The translations under genes and the position numbers were made by a program. The notes beneath the pieces were generated by a model. That model was not told the DNA's origin. It was given only the letters and a program-made list of their open reading frames with translations, and did not search any database. From NCBI GenBank assembly GCA_016713105.1, contig JADJPS010000020.1, positions 124,001 to 188,000 of the forward strand: a stretch of DNA of 64,000 nucleotides. Direction: 5' to 3'. Position 1 is the first letter of the stretch. Every line of letters begins with the position of its first letter. Below are positions 43,999-51,815 of this stretch, piece after piece. This DNA comes from Devosia sp. (GTDB lineage: Bacteria; Pseudomonadota; Alphaproteobacteria; Rhizobiales; Devosiaceae).

Positions 43999-45159
43999 TC
44001 AGAACAGGCTCATCTGTCCGTCGTCGATGGCCGGCGGCACGAACAGGTCGGTGCGGAGCGGCGGGATCGGCTTGCCCAGCCCGTAGCGGGCGCGGGCGAT
44101 GTCGAGGCGCTGGCGCAGCAGTACCGCATAGGCGCCTTCGCCGGTCATCCGCGTGCCGAAGTTCGGGTCGTTGTCCCTGCCGCCGCGGGTGTCGCGCACG
44201 AGGCTCATGACATGGCCGACCCGATCGGGGAAGTGCCTGAGCAGCCACTCGCGGAAGATGTCGCGCACCTCGCCGGGGAGCCGGACGAGGATCATCTGCG
44301 CATCGCGCGCCCCCTGTGCCGCCGCCGCATCGAGGATGCGCTCGAGTTACATGTCGTTGACCGCCGGGATCATCGGCGCGGCCATCACGGTGACCGGGAT
44401 GCCGGCCTCCGACAAGAGCCGCACCGCCTCGAGGCGCTTCTCGGGCGTCGAGGCGCGCGGCTCGAGCTTGCGCGACAGGATGTGGTCCATACTGGTGATG
44501 GAGAGCGCGACCCGCACCAGGTTCAGGTCCGCCAGCGGCTTCAGGATATCGAGGTCACGCACCACCAGCGCCGATTTGGTGGTGATGGTCACCGGGTGGC
44601 GGGTTTCGAGCAGCAGCTCGAGGATCGAGCGGGTCAGCTTGTGCTTGCGCTCGGCCGGCTGGTACGGATCGGTATTGGTGCCCATGGCGATGGGCTTTGG
44701 CCGGTAGCGCTTGTCGGCCAGCTCGCGGCGCAGCAGCTCCACCGCATTGACCTTGACATAGATGTCGCGTTCGAACTCGAGCCCGGCCGAGTGGCCGAGA
44801 TAATTGTGCGAGGGCCGCGCATAGCAATAGGCGCAGCCATGCTCGCAGCCGCGATAGGCATTGATCGAGCGGTCGAAGCCGATATCGGGGCTCTCGTTGC
44901 GGGTGATGATCGAGCGCGCCCGCTCGACATGCTCGCTGGTCTCGAACGGCTTCAGGTCCTCGACATTGCCGGCCTCGTTCCCCCAGCCATCATCCACCGC
45001 CTCGCGGCTCTCGCGGTCGAAGCGGCTGCCGCGATTGCTCTGCGCGCCGCGCCCGCGATTGGTCGCCGGATCGAGCAGCCGCCGCGACACCAGATCGGCA
45101 TCCCGCGTCCCGCTCAGTTTCTCCAGCTGCTCGAACGAAGGCGCCACGCGCATGGCCAT
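43999..45159 (-). pseudogene. PA0069-family radical SAM protein interrupted by an in-frame TAA
   Basis: From ATG 45159 the frame encodes a radical SAM protein of the PA0069/SplB-like group. GRGAQSNRGSRFDRE, then the cluster motif C105-EHG-C109-AY-C112, ITTKSALVVRDL and RKLEPRASTPEKRLEA are present. At 44347-44349 (codon 271, after PAVNDM) a TAA stops the frame. The very next codons resume conserved sequence (LERILDAAA, MILVRLPGEVRDIFREWLL, HVMSLVRDTRGG, and the terminal MSLF) to the stop at 43999. A single G-to-T change of GAA would explain it. The function of the family is unknown. Confidence 0.8.
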
Positions 45160-45257
45160 GAGAAATCTCCAACGGACCGGGCAGCGACTCGCCACGGTAA
45201 CATATCGTAAAGACTAGCACCTCAGCGCGAACGAAACAAGAACATTGCGGTGATGGA

Positions 45258-45335
45258 GACCGGGATCCAGGGCTTTCCGCCCGCTCGGCGTGTGGGAAAT
45301 TTCTCAGGATGGGCCCCGGCCTGCGCCGGGGTGAC
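45258..45335. repeat. Composite inverted repeat, copy 1
   Basis: Left part ACCGGGATCCAG and right part CTCAGGATGGGCCCCGGCC / GCCGGGGTGAC are shared with the element at 48433-48524. The interior differs. It lies between the radical SAM and amidase genes. The following GGTGGGTGGGGTG is also shared with the repeats at 48.2-48.7 kb. Confidence 0.7.
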
Positions 45336-45365
45336 CCGGTGGGTGGGGTGCATTTCGCGGCGCGA

Positions 45366-46844
45366 TCACACCCTCCGCGCCTTGCAGATGTCGTAGTGCC
45401 CGGCCCAGGGGCGGAGCTGTTCGAAGGTGGCGCTGGCGGCGAGGAGGTCGGTGTCGGCGTAGCGGCGGCCGATGATCTGCATGCCGACCGGCAGGCCGTC
45501 GACGAGGCCGGCGGGGATGGAGGCGGCGGGGTGGCCGGTGAAGTTGAAGGGGTAGGCGAGGCTCCAGCCGATCAGCGGGTCCACCGCCTCGCCATTGACC
45601 TCGGAGGGCCCCAGGGTATTGCCGCCGGGCTGGTTGAGCGGCGGCAGGCAGGCGAGGGTGGGGGTGACCAAGAGGTCGTGATCGGCAAAGACCGACTGGA
45701 TGCAGTCATAGACCTGGGTGCGGGCCGCCTGGTCGCGGCGGAGGTCGGCGGCGGTCTGGGTCTGGCCCCAGTCGATCCAGCGCAGGTACTCGGGCGGGAA
45801 ATCGTCGCGGTGGTCGGCCAGCAGGTCGAGGCCGCCAGCCTTCACCGCTTCGAAAGTGCCCAGGTTGAGCGGCATCATCAGGCGGGTCCACAGGTCGCTC
45901 AGCTCACGCTGCGGGATGGTGAGGCCGAGCTTCACCTCCTCGACGATGGCGCCGGCTTCGGCGAAGGCGGCGACGGCGCGGCGGACGGTGTCGGCGACGC
46001 GCGGATCGATGGGAAAGACGTCGAGATCGGGGCTGTAGGCGATGCGCATGCCCTTGATCGGGCGCTCGAGCGCGCCGAGGAAATCGACGCTCTCATCGAG
46101 GCTCAGCGGGTCGCGCGGGTCGTAGCCGGCCAGCACGCTCATGGCGAGCGCGGCATCCTCGACGGTGCGGGTGATCGGGCCCTCGAAGACGAAGGGCAGG
46201 TCGCCGGCGAAGGCGTTGGGGCGCATGACCACCGGGATGCGGCCGAAGCTCGGCTTGTAGCCGTAGACATTGCACCAGGCGGCGGGGATGCGGATGGAGC
46301 CGCCGGCATCGGTGCCCTCGGCGAAGGGCAGCAGCCCATCGGCGACCGCGGCGGCGGAGCCGCCGGACGAGCCGCCGGGATTGCGCTTCGTATCGAAGGG
46401 GTTGGCGGTGGCGCCGAACAGGTAATTGTCGGTGACGCCGCGCAGCCCCATCACCGGCGCGTTGGTCTTGCCCACAAGGATGGCGCCGCCCTTTTCGATG
46501 CGTTCGGCGAAGACGCAGTGGAACTGGGCGATGTTGTCCTTGAGCGCGCGCACGCCGCCGAAGGTGGTGGGCCAGCCGGGCTTGAAATCGAACAGGTCCT
46601 TGATGGCGGCGGGGACGCCATGCAGCGGCGGCAGGGCGTCGCCCGCCATCACCTGCTGCTCGGCCCGGCGGGCCTCGCGGCGGGCATCCTCGAAGCCGAG
46701 ATGGATCAGCGCGTTGAGGCCGGGATTGCGCGCCTCGATGCGCGCGATGGCGGCCTCCACCACCTCGACCGGCGACAGCTCGCGGTGGCGGATGCGGCGG
46801 GCGAGCGTGGCGGCGCTGGCATAGGCGAAGTCACTGGTGTCCAC
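45366..46844 (-). CDS. Amidase signature family hydrolase
   Basis: A 492-residue amidase of the AS family. The catalytic triad is K82 (AAIKDLF), cis-serine S159 in NPGGSSGGS and nucleophile S183 in GTDAGGSIRIPA. It has no signal peptide. It is not next to gatB or gatC and lacks a clear GatA context, so a stand-alone amide or carbamate hydrolase is more likely; the substrate is unknown. The flanks are repeat-containing spacers. Confidence 0.88.
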   Translation of the reverse strand: MDTSDFAYASAATLARRIRHRELSPVEVVEAAIARIEARNPGLNALIHLGFEDARREARRAEQQVMAGDALPPLHGVPAAIKDLFDFKPGWPTTFGGVRALKDNIAQFHCVFAERIEKGGAILVGKTNAPVMGLRGVTDNYLFGATANPFDTKRNPGGSSGGSAAAVADGLLPFAEGTDAGGSIRIPAAWCNVYGYKPSFGRIPVVMRPNAFAGDLPFVFEGPITRTVEDAALAMSVLAGYDPRDPLSLDESVDFLGALERPIKGMRIAYSPDLDVFPIDPRVADTVRRAVAAFAEAGAIVEEVKLGLTIPQRELSDLWTRLMMPLNLGTFEAVKAGGLDLLADHRDDFPPEYLRWIDWGQTQTAADLRRDQAARTQVYDCIQSVFADHDLLVTPTLACLPPLNQPGGNTLGPSEVNGEAVDPLIGWSLAYPFNFTGHPAASIPAGLVDGLPVGMQIIGRRYADTDLLAASATFEQLRPWAGHYDICKARRV

Positions 46845-47111
46845 GATCGATCCCCCCGTTGGCGCGGGGAGCTTGTCACCGCCGTTCGGGGGTGTCCATC
46901 AGACGGAAGTGGGGGCCTCCGCCCGGATCCCGTCGATGCGCGAGCGCAAATCGATGGGTGGAACATATAAATTCTCATCGTGTATGAATGTTTCTGCGAC
47001 AGTCGCGATCGGATCGGACGCACGTTAAGCAAGATTCCGGTCAGATATCGTTGGCGCGGATGGCTTGCGCTATAGTTTTGGAGTGGAGATTGAAGCTGTT
47101 GTCGAGAGCCG

Positions 47112-48131
47112 TTGAATAGAATTATAATGGACACACTAGGTATGACGCAGGCTGCCGAAGTTCCGTTCCTTGATGCAGCGGCGCGATCGGGCCTGCTGCC
47201 GCAGGTCACCCTGGAGGCAGTTGCAGCGGCCTCGCAGTGGGATGCCCTGTTGTCCGGCGCGGCGTTTCCGCACAGCGTCCAGTCGTTTGCCTATGGCGAG
47301 GCCAAGGCCGGACGCGGCTGGCGCGTCGTGCGCCTGCTGGTGCGCCATGCCGGCCGGCCCGTGGCCGTGGTGCAGGCGCTCGAAAGGCACTTTGCCGGGT
47401 TCCGGGTGGCCACCCGGATCAACCGCGGACCGGTGTTCCTCGCTGCCCATCCCGTGCGCGACCTGGTCGTCGCGGTCTATCGCGCCATCCGCCAGCGCTG
47501 GGGGCGGCTGCCGCACGGCGTGCTGCTCATCGCCCCGGCGCTCGCGGAGAGCGAGGACGATCACGCCATCATGACGGAGGCCGGCTACCGGCGGCGGCGC
47601 GGCAATGGCTGGGGCTCGGCGCGGATCGACCTTCGCCCCGACATCGAGACGGTGTTTGCCGGCCTCGACGGCAAGTGGCGCAACCGGGTGCGATCGGGCC
47701 AGCGCAACGGCGTGACGGTGCGGGTGACGCGCGACGCCGCCGATTTCGCCTGGATGGAGGAACGCCATCTCGAGAACATGCAGGCCAAGGCCTTTTCCGG
47801 CCATGACCGGGGCTTTCTCGCGGCCCTGCGGCACAGCTTCGGCGATGACCTGGTGCTGGTGCAGGCGATCCACGAGCAGCGGCCGGTGGCCGGCCTGGTG
47901 CTGATCCGCGTCGGCCCGCTCGCCGACGGCGTCGTCGCCTGGTTCGGACCCGAGGCGCGCGAGCTCAAGGCCGGCAACGTCGTCGCCTGGGGCGCCATCG
48001 AGGAAATGCACCGGCTCGGCTGCACCAGCTACGATGTCGGCGGCACCAACAGCGACAAGGGCTTTTCGACCTTCAAGGCCGGCATGAAGGGCAAAGACTA
48101 CCTGCTGCTCGGGGAGTACGTGAGCGTCTGA
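47112..48131 (+). CDS. FemAB/GNAT-type aminoacyl or acyl transferase
   Basis: A 339-residue protein (start TTG 47112, or ATG 47127) that resembles the FemAB group of the GNAT superfamily. FRVATRINRGPVF, the LRPDIETVFAGLDGKWRNRVR segment and the terminal YDVGGTNSDKGFSTFKAGMKGK are typical (quoted in parts). FemAB proteins add amino acids to peptidoglycan or modify envelope polymers using aminoacyl-tRNA or acyl donors. The exact substrate cannot be stated. The 267-bp upstream region is less GC-rich than the genes and likely holds its promoter. Confidence 0.8.
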   Translation: MNRIIMDTLGMTQAAEVPFLDAAARSGLLPQVTLEAVAAASQWDALLSGAAFPHSVQSFAYGEAKAGRGWRVVRLLVRHAGRPVAVVQALERHFAGFRVATRINRGPVFLAAHPVRDLVVAVYRAIRQRWGRLPHGVLLIAPALAESEDDHAIMTEAGYRRRRGNGWGSARIDLRPDIETVFAGLDGKWRNRVRSGQRNGVTVRVTRDAADFAWMEERHLENMQAKAFSGHDRGFLAALRHSFGDDLVLVQAIHEQRPVAGLVLIRVGPLADGVVAWFGPEARELKAGNVVAWGAIEEMHRLGCTSYDVGGTNSDKGFSTFKAGMKGKDYLLLGEYVSV

Positions 48132-48171
48132 CGCGCCGCCGCGCGGGAACGGGACCGGCGGCGCAATGGTT

Positions 48172-48361
48172 CCCCCGAACGAGGTCAGGGTGGGGGCCCG
48201 ACCCACCCACCATGCTGCGCATGGTCCCCCTCCCCGCCTTCGGCCGGGAGGGATAGGGGGCGACTGATGGGTTGACCCTGGCGGAGCAGTCGTTGCTCCC
48301 TCCTCGCCGGAGGCGGGGAGGGGGGACCGGCGAAGCCGGTGGGTGGGGTGCGCACCCACCA
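48172..48361. repeat. Long intergenic repeat, copy A (about 190 bp)
   Basis: Strongly similar to 48548-48741. Shared blocks include ACCCACCCACCATGCTGCGC, CTCCCCGCCTTCGGCC, GGGCGACTGATGGGTTG, GCTCCCTCCTCGCC and GGACCGGCGAAGCCGGTGGG. No protein is plausible; the frames on both strands are low-complexity. Confidence 0.85.
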
Positions 48362-48432
48362 ATGAGGTCAGGGTGGGGTGCCCGCACGCGCCCGAGGCGA
48401 GGGGGTGGGGTAGCCAGCGCCGCAGGCTCGAT

Positions 48433-48524
48433 GTCATCCCGGCGCAGGCCGGGATCCAGCACTTTGCACACGCGCCGTGATCGGGATGCATCTCAGGATG
48501 GGCCCCGGCCTCCCGCCGGGGTGA
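48433..48524. repeat. Composite inverted repeat, copy 2
   Basis: Left arm GTCATCCCGGC..GCCGGGATCCAG and right arm CTCAGGATGGGCCCCGGCC..GCCGGGGTGAC, the same architecture as 45258-45335. It sits between repeat copies A and B. The arms are themselves palindromic, so the unit is a tandem of two hairpins, like BIME-type elements. Confidence 0.75.
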
Positions 48525-48547
48525 CAGCGGTGGGGTGGCACAATGAT

Positions 48548-48741
48548 GCCCCCAACGAGGCCGGGGCGTGGGGGCCCAACCCACCCACCATGCTGCGCAT
48601 GGTCCCACCTCCCCGCCTTCGGCCAGGAGGGAGCGGGGCGACTGATGGGTTGGACGTTGGCGGCGCAGTCGTCGCTCCCTCCTCGCCTAAGGCGGGGAGG
48701 GGGGACCGGCGAAGCCGGTGGGTGGGGTGCCCGCACCCACC
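48548..48741. repeat. Long intergenic repeat, copy B (about 190 bp)
   Basis: Second copy of the 48172-48361 element in the same orientation, about 376 bp further on. It differs by scattered substitutions and small indels, so the copies are not recent. Together with the composite element it fills the 670-bp gene-free space between the FemAB-like gene and glyS. Confidence 0.85.
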
Positions 48742-48801
48742 AACCAACAGTCAGAGGAGGTGCCCGCCGGTGGGTTGGCGCGATGAACCGGGAGGCGGGC
48801 G

Positions 48802-50913
48802 TTACCCCGCGACCTTGGAGAAATCCGCCACCAGCCGCATGGTGTCGCGGAGTTTTGCGAGGAGGTTGAGGCGGTTGGCGCGGACGGCCGGGTCGGGCTC
48901 GTTGACGAGCACGGCTTCGAAGAAGGCGTCGACCGGGGCGCGCAGGGTGGCGAGGGCGGCGATGGCGCCATGGTAGTCGTCGGCGGCGACGCGGTCCGCC
49001 ACGGCGGCGTCGGCCTTCATGATGGCGTCGGCGAGGGCAATCTCAGTATCGAGTTTCAGCTGTTCCTCGATCACCGGGGCATCGTAGGCGCGACCGTCCT
49101 TCTTTTCCTCGGCGGCGAGGATATTGGCGGCGCGCTTGTAGCCGGCGAGGAGGTTCTGGCCGTCGGGCGAGCCGAGGAGAGCGGAGAGGGCAGCGACGCG
49201 CTGAACCGTCTGCAGAATATCGCGGCTATTTTTCTTGCCGGGAACCGCGGGCTGCGTCTGATTGCCGAGGACAAACACGGCGTCGACAAGGTCATGTCGC
49301 GCGCCCTCGTCCCGTAGTTGAACCTTGAGGCGTTCTCCGACGAATTCGATGACGCCGAAGGTTGTGGTCGCCCAATCGTGGCCGGGAAAACGCAAGGAGT
49401 GCTCAGCCAGCAGCGATGTCAGGTCCAGCCGCAGTTTGTTGTCCAGAAGAATTCGGATCACCCCCAGTGCCGCGCGCCGCAGCGCGAACGGATCGCGTGA
49501 GCCAGTCGGCTTTTCGTCGATGGCCCAGAAGCCGGTGAGGGTGTCGAGCTTGTCGGCGAGCGCCACGGCGATGGCGACGGGCTCGGCCGGGACGAGGTCG
49601 GTGGGGCCGAGCGGCTTGTAGTGATCGGAAATCGCATTGGCGACGGACGCATGCTCGCCCTGCGCCAGGGCGTAGTAGCGGCCCATCAGGCCCTGCAGTT
49701 CGGGGAACTCGCCGACCATGCCGGTGACGAGATCGGCCTTGGCGAGCATCGCGGCGCGCTTGGCCTCGGCGACATCGGCGCCGACCAGCGGGGCGATTTC
49801 GGCGGCGAGCTTCACCAGCCGCTCGACGCGCTGGAACTGCGTGCCCAGCTTGGCGTGGAAGACGCTCTCCTCGAGCTTGGGCAACCCGTGTTCCAGCGGC
49901 AGGGCGAGGTCCTGATTGTAGAAGAAGCGCGCATCCGACAGGCGGGCGCGGATGACGCGCTCGTTGCCGGCGACGATGGTCGCGCCGCCGTCCTCGGCCA
50001 CCTGGTTGGACGTGATGATGAAATTGGGGGCGAGCCTGCCGGAAGAGTCGCGCAGGCAGAAGCATTTCTGGTTGGCGCGGATGGTGGCGATGATCACTTC
50101 CTCGGGCACTTCGAGGAATTTCGGATCGAACGAACCCATCATCACCACCGGCCACTCGACCAGCCCGGCGACTTCCTCGAGCAGGCCCTCGTCGTGGATG
50201 ACGCTCAGCCCCTGCGCGAAGGCGAGGTTATCGGCATCGGCGCGGATGATTTCCTTGCGCCGGTCGATGTCGAGCACCACCCGGGCCTTCTCCAGCGCCT
50301 GCACGTAGTCGTCGAAGCGACGGACCTTGATCGGGGCGGGGGCGAGGAAGCGGTGGCCATAGGTGGTCTGGCCGCTGCTGACGGTATTGGACTGGAACGG
50401 GATGACGACGGGTTCGTCGTTTTCGGTGCCGAAGGTGGCGGTGATGGCGCGCAGCGGCCGAACCCAGCTCAGCCCGCCATTGCCCCATTGCATGGACTTG
50501 GGCCACTCGAAGCCGGTGATCACCCTGGGCAGCAGGGTGGCGAGGATGGCCTCGGCGTCGGCACCCTGCTTTTCGATCCTGGCGACGTAGAAATCGCCCT
50601 TCTTGGGATCGGATTCGATGCTCGCCTCGGCGATCGAAGCGAGGCCGGCGGCCTTGAGGAAGCCCTCGATTGCCTGCTGCGGCGCGCCGACGCGCGGGCC
50701 CTTCCTGTCCTCGCGCGTATCGGGCGAGCGGGCGGGGAGGCCGGTGACGGTGAGGGCGAGGCGGCGGGGCGTGACGAACGCCTTGGCGCCCTCGTAGACC
50801 AGACCCGCATCGACCAGCGCGTTGGTGACGGCTTTCCTCAGGTCCTCGGCAGCCTTGCGCTGCATGCGCGCGGGGATTTCTTCCGAGAACAGTTCGACGA
50901 GGAGTTCGGGCAT
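48802..50913 (-). CDS. glyS: Glycine--tRNA ligase beta subunit
   Basis: 703-residue beta subunit of the heterotetrameric glycyl-tRNA synthetase. It begins PELLVELFSEEIPARMQRKAAEDL, and has the GPRVGAPQQAIEGFLKAAG segment, PKSMQWGNGGLSWVRPL, and the C-terminal tRNA-binding DALR-like domain. The alpha subunit (glyQ) is expected upstream in many genomes but is not in this window, where VapBC-type genes lie upstream instead. This suggests that glyQ is elsewhere or that the TA pair was inserted. Confidence 0.96.
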   Translation of the reverse strand: MPELLVELFSEEIPARMQRKAAEDLRKAVTNALVDAGLVYEGAKAFVTPRRLALTVTGLPARSPDTREDRKGPRVGAPQQAIEGFLKAAGLASIAEASIESDPKKGDFYVARIEKQGADAEAILATLLPRVITGFEWPKSMQWGNGGLSWVRPLRAITATFGTENDEPVVIPFQSNTVSSGQTTYGHRFLAPAPIKVRRFDDYVQALEKARVVLDIDRRKEIIRADADNLAFAQGLSVIHDEGLLEEVAGLVEWPVVMMGSFDPKFLEVPEEVIIATIRANQKCFCLRDSSGRLAPNFIITSNQVAEDGGATIVAGNERVIRARLSDARFFYNQDLALPLEHGLPKLEESVFHAKLGTQFQRVERLVKLAAEIAPLVGADVAEAKRAAMLAKADLVTGMVGEFPELQGLMGRYYALAQGEHASVANAISDHYKPLGPTDLVPAEPVAIAVALADKLDTLTGFWAIDEKPTGSRDPFALRRAALGVIRILLDNKLRLDLTSLLAEHSLRFPGHDWATTTFGVIEFVGERLKVQLRDEGARHDLVDAVFVLGNQTQPAVPGKKNSRDILQTVQRVAALSALLGSPDGQNLLAGYKRAANILAAEEKKDGRAYDAPVIEEQLKLDTEIALADAIMKADAAVADRVAADDYHGAIAALATLRAPVDAFFEAVLVNEPDPAVRANRLNLLAKLRDTMRLVADFSKVAG

Positions 50914-50981
50914 CTTGGCTACCGGCGTTTGAGGCGCGGGAGGACTAGCAAGGGGAGGGGGGATTGTCCATTGCGGGACTA

Positions 50982-51362
50982 TTAGCGGATGAGCTTGATC
51001 TCACAGCCGACATCGATCCGAGCCCAGGCGCGATCGGCGGTCAATGCGACGGCTTTCTCGCGGACGGCCAGAGCAAGGCAGGCGCGGTCGCCAAGGGAAA
51101 GGCCGGCTGCCCGGGTGCTTGCGCGCAGGCGGATGGCGTCGGCTGCCAGGCCGAAGTCGAAGGGGACCACCGTCAATCCGTAGTCATACATGCCGTCCAG
51201 CACGACCTCTGGGTCATCGCCGAAATCCAATAGGCGCGTTCCCGCCTCGACGACGTTCACGGTCGTGATCATTGCCCCCGGGAGTAGCGGGACGACCGCT
51301 TCGCCACCCTTCTCCCGGCGCATGGCCGCAAGCAACGCCGAGGCGTCGAGCACGAACCTCAC
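50982..51362 (-). CDS. PIN domain toxin, VapC type
   Basis: A 126-residue PIN-domain nuclease. The acidic site is D6 (FVLDASALLA), E in VNVVEAG, D in LGDRACLALA and D in LTADRAW, a complete set. VapC toxins usually cut tRNA or rRNA. Its start overlaps the stop of the upstream antitoxin by 4 bp. Confidence 0.88.
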   Translation of the reverse strand: MRFVLDASALLAAMRREKGGEAVVPLLPGAMITTVNVVEAGTRLLDFGDDPEVVLDGMYDYGLTVVPFDFGLAADAIRLRASTRAAGLSLGDRACLALAVREKAVALTADRAWARIDVGCEIKLIR

Positions 51363-51715
51363 TTGTGAGACTTCCTCGCCAGGTATTCCCGTGCTTCCTC
51401 TTCTTCCTTGGCGGCCTCGGCACGGCGTTCGGCTATCAGTTCGTCTACTAGGCTCACTCCGGGTGGAACAAGGTTCGCAAGCCGCTCCTGCGTGTGACGG
51501 ATCGCGGTAGCCGAGGTAAGGAGCGTCAGCTTGCCGTCCCTGACAGTGCCTTGCAGCGTGTCGCCCTCCTTCACTCCAAGCGCGACCCGCACTTCCGCAG
51601 GCAGCAGGACGCGCCCCGCCTCCTTCACCACGACAGAAAAGTGGATCGCCTCCTTGTCGTGCTCCCAGGGAGGTGAGTTCTCCGAGAAGCCCTCGGGTCT
51701 ACTGGCTCGTCTCAT
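51359..51715 (-). CDS. AbrB/MazE-fold antitoxin (VapB type)
   Basis: A 118-residue protein with an AbrB-type swapped-hairpin DNA-binding domain at about residues 24-70 (VVVKEAGRVLLPAEVRVALGVKEGD, quoted here for position only in part) and a charged helical C-terminus (ERRAEAAKEEEEAREYL) that probably wraps the toxin. An N-terminal extension of about 20 residues precedes the domain; a later start is possible. It is coupled to the PIN toxin and probably represses the pair. Confidence 0.82.
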   Translation of the reverse strand: MRRASRPEGFSENSPPWEHDKEAIHFSVVVKEAGRVLLPAEVRVALGVKEGDTLQGTVRDGKLTLLTSATAIRHTQERLANLVPPGVSLVDELIAERRAEAAKEEEEAREYLARKSHK

Positions 51716-51815
51716 CGCCGGCCTCCGTGCCGCACCAACGTCAGCGTACGCTCCGGTCTGTCAACATTCAAGATGGCTGCCAGTCACCGGCGCCGAGTGA
51801 CAGTTTCTCCAGAAT

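Noticed and set aside
48172..48741. CRISPR-like array
   Set aside because: Only two long, diverged repeats about 190 bp each; no short regular repeats and spacers and no cas genes.
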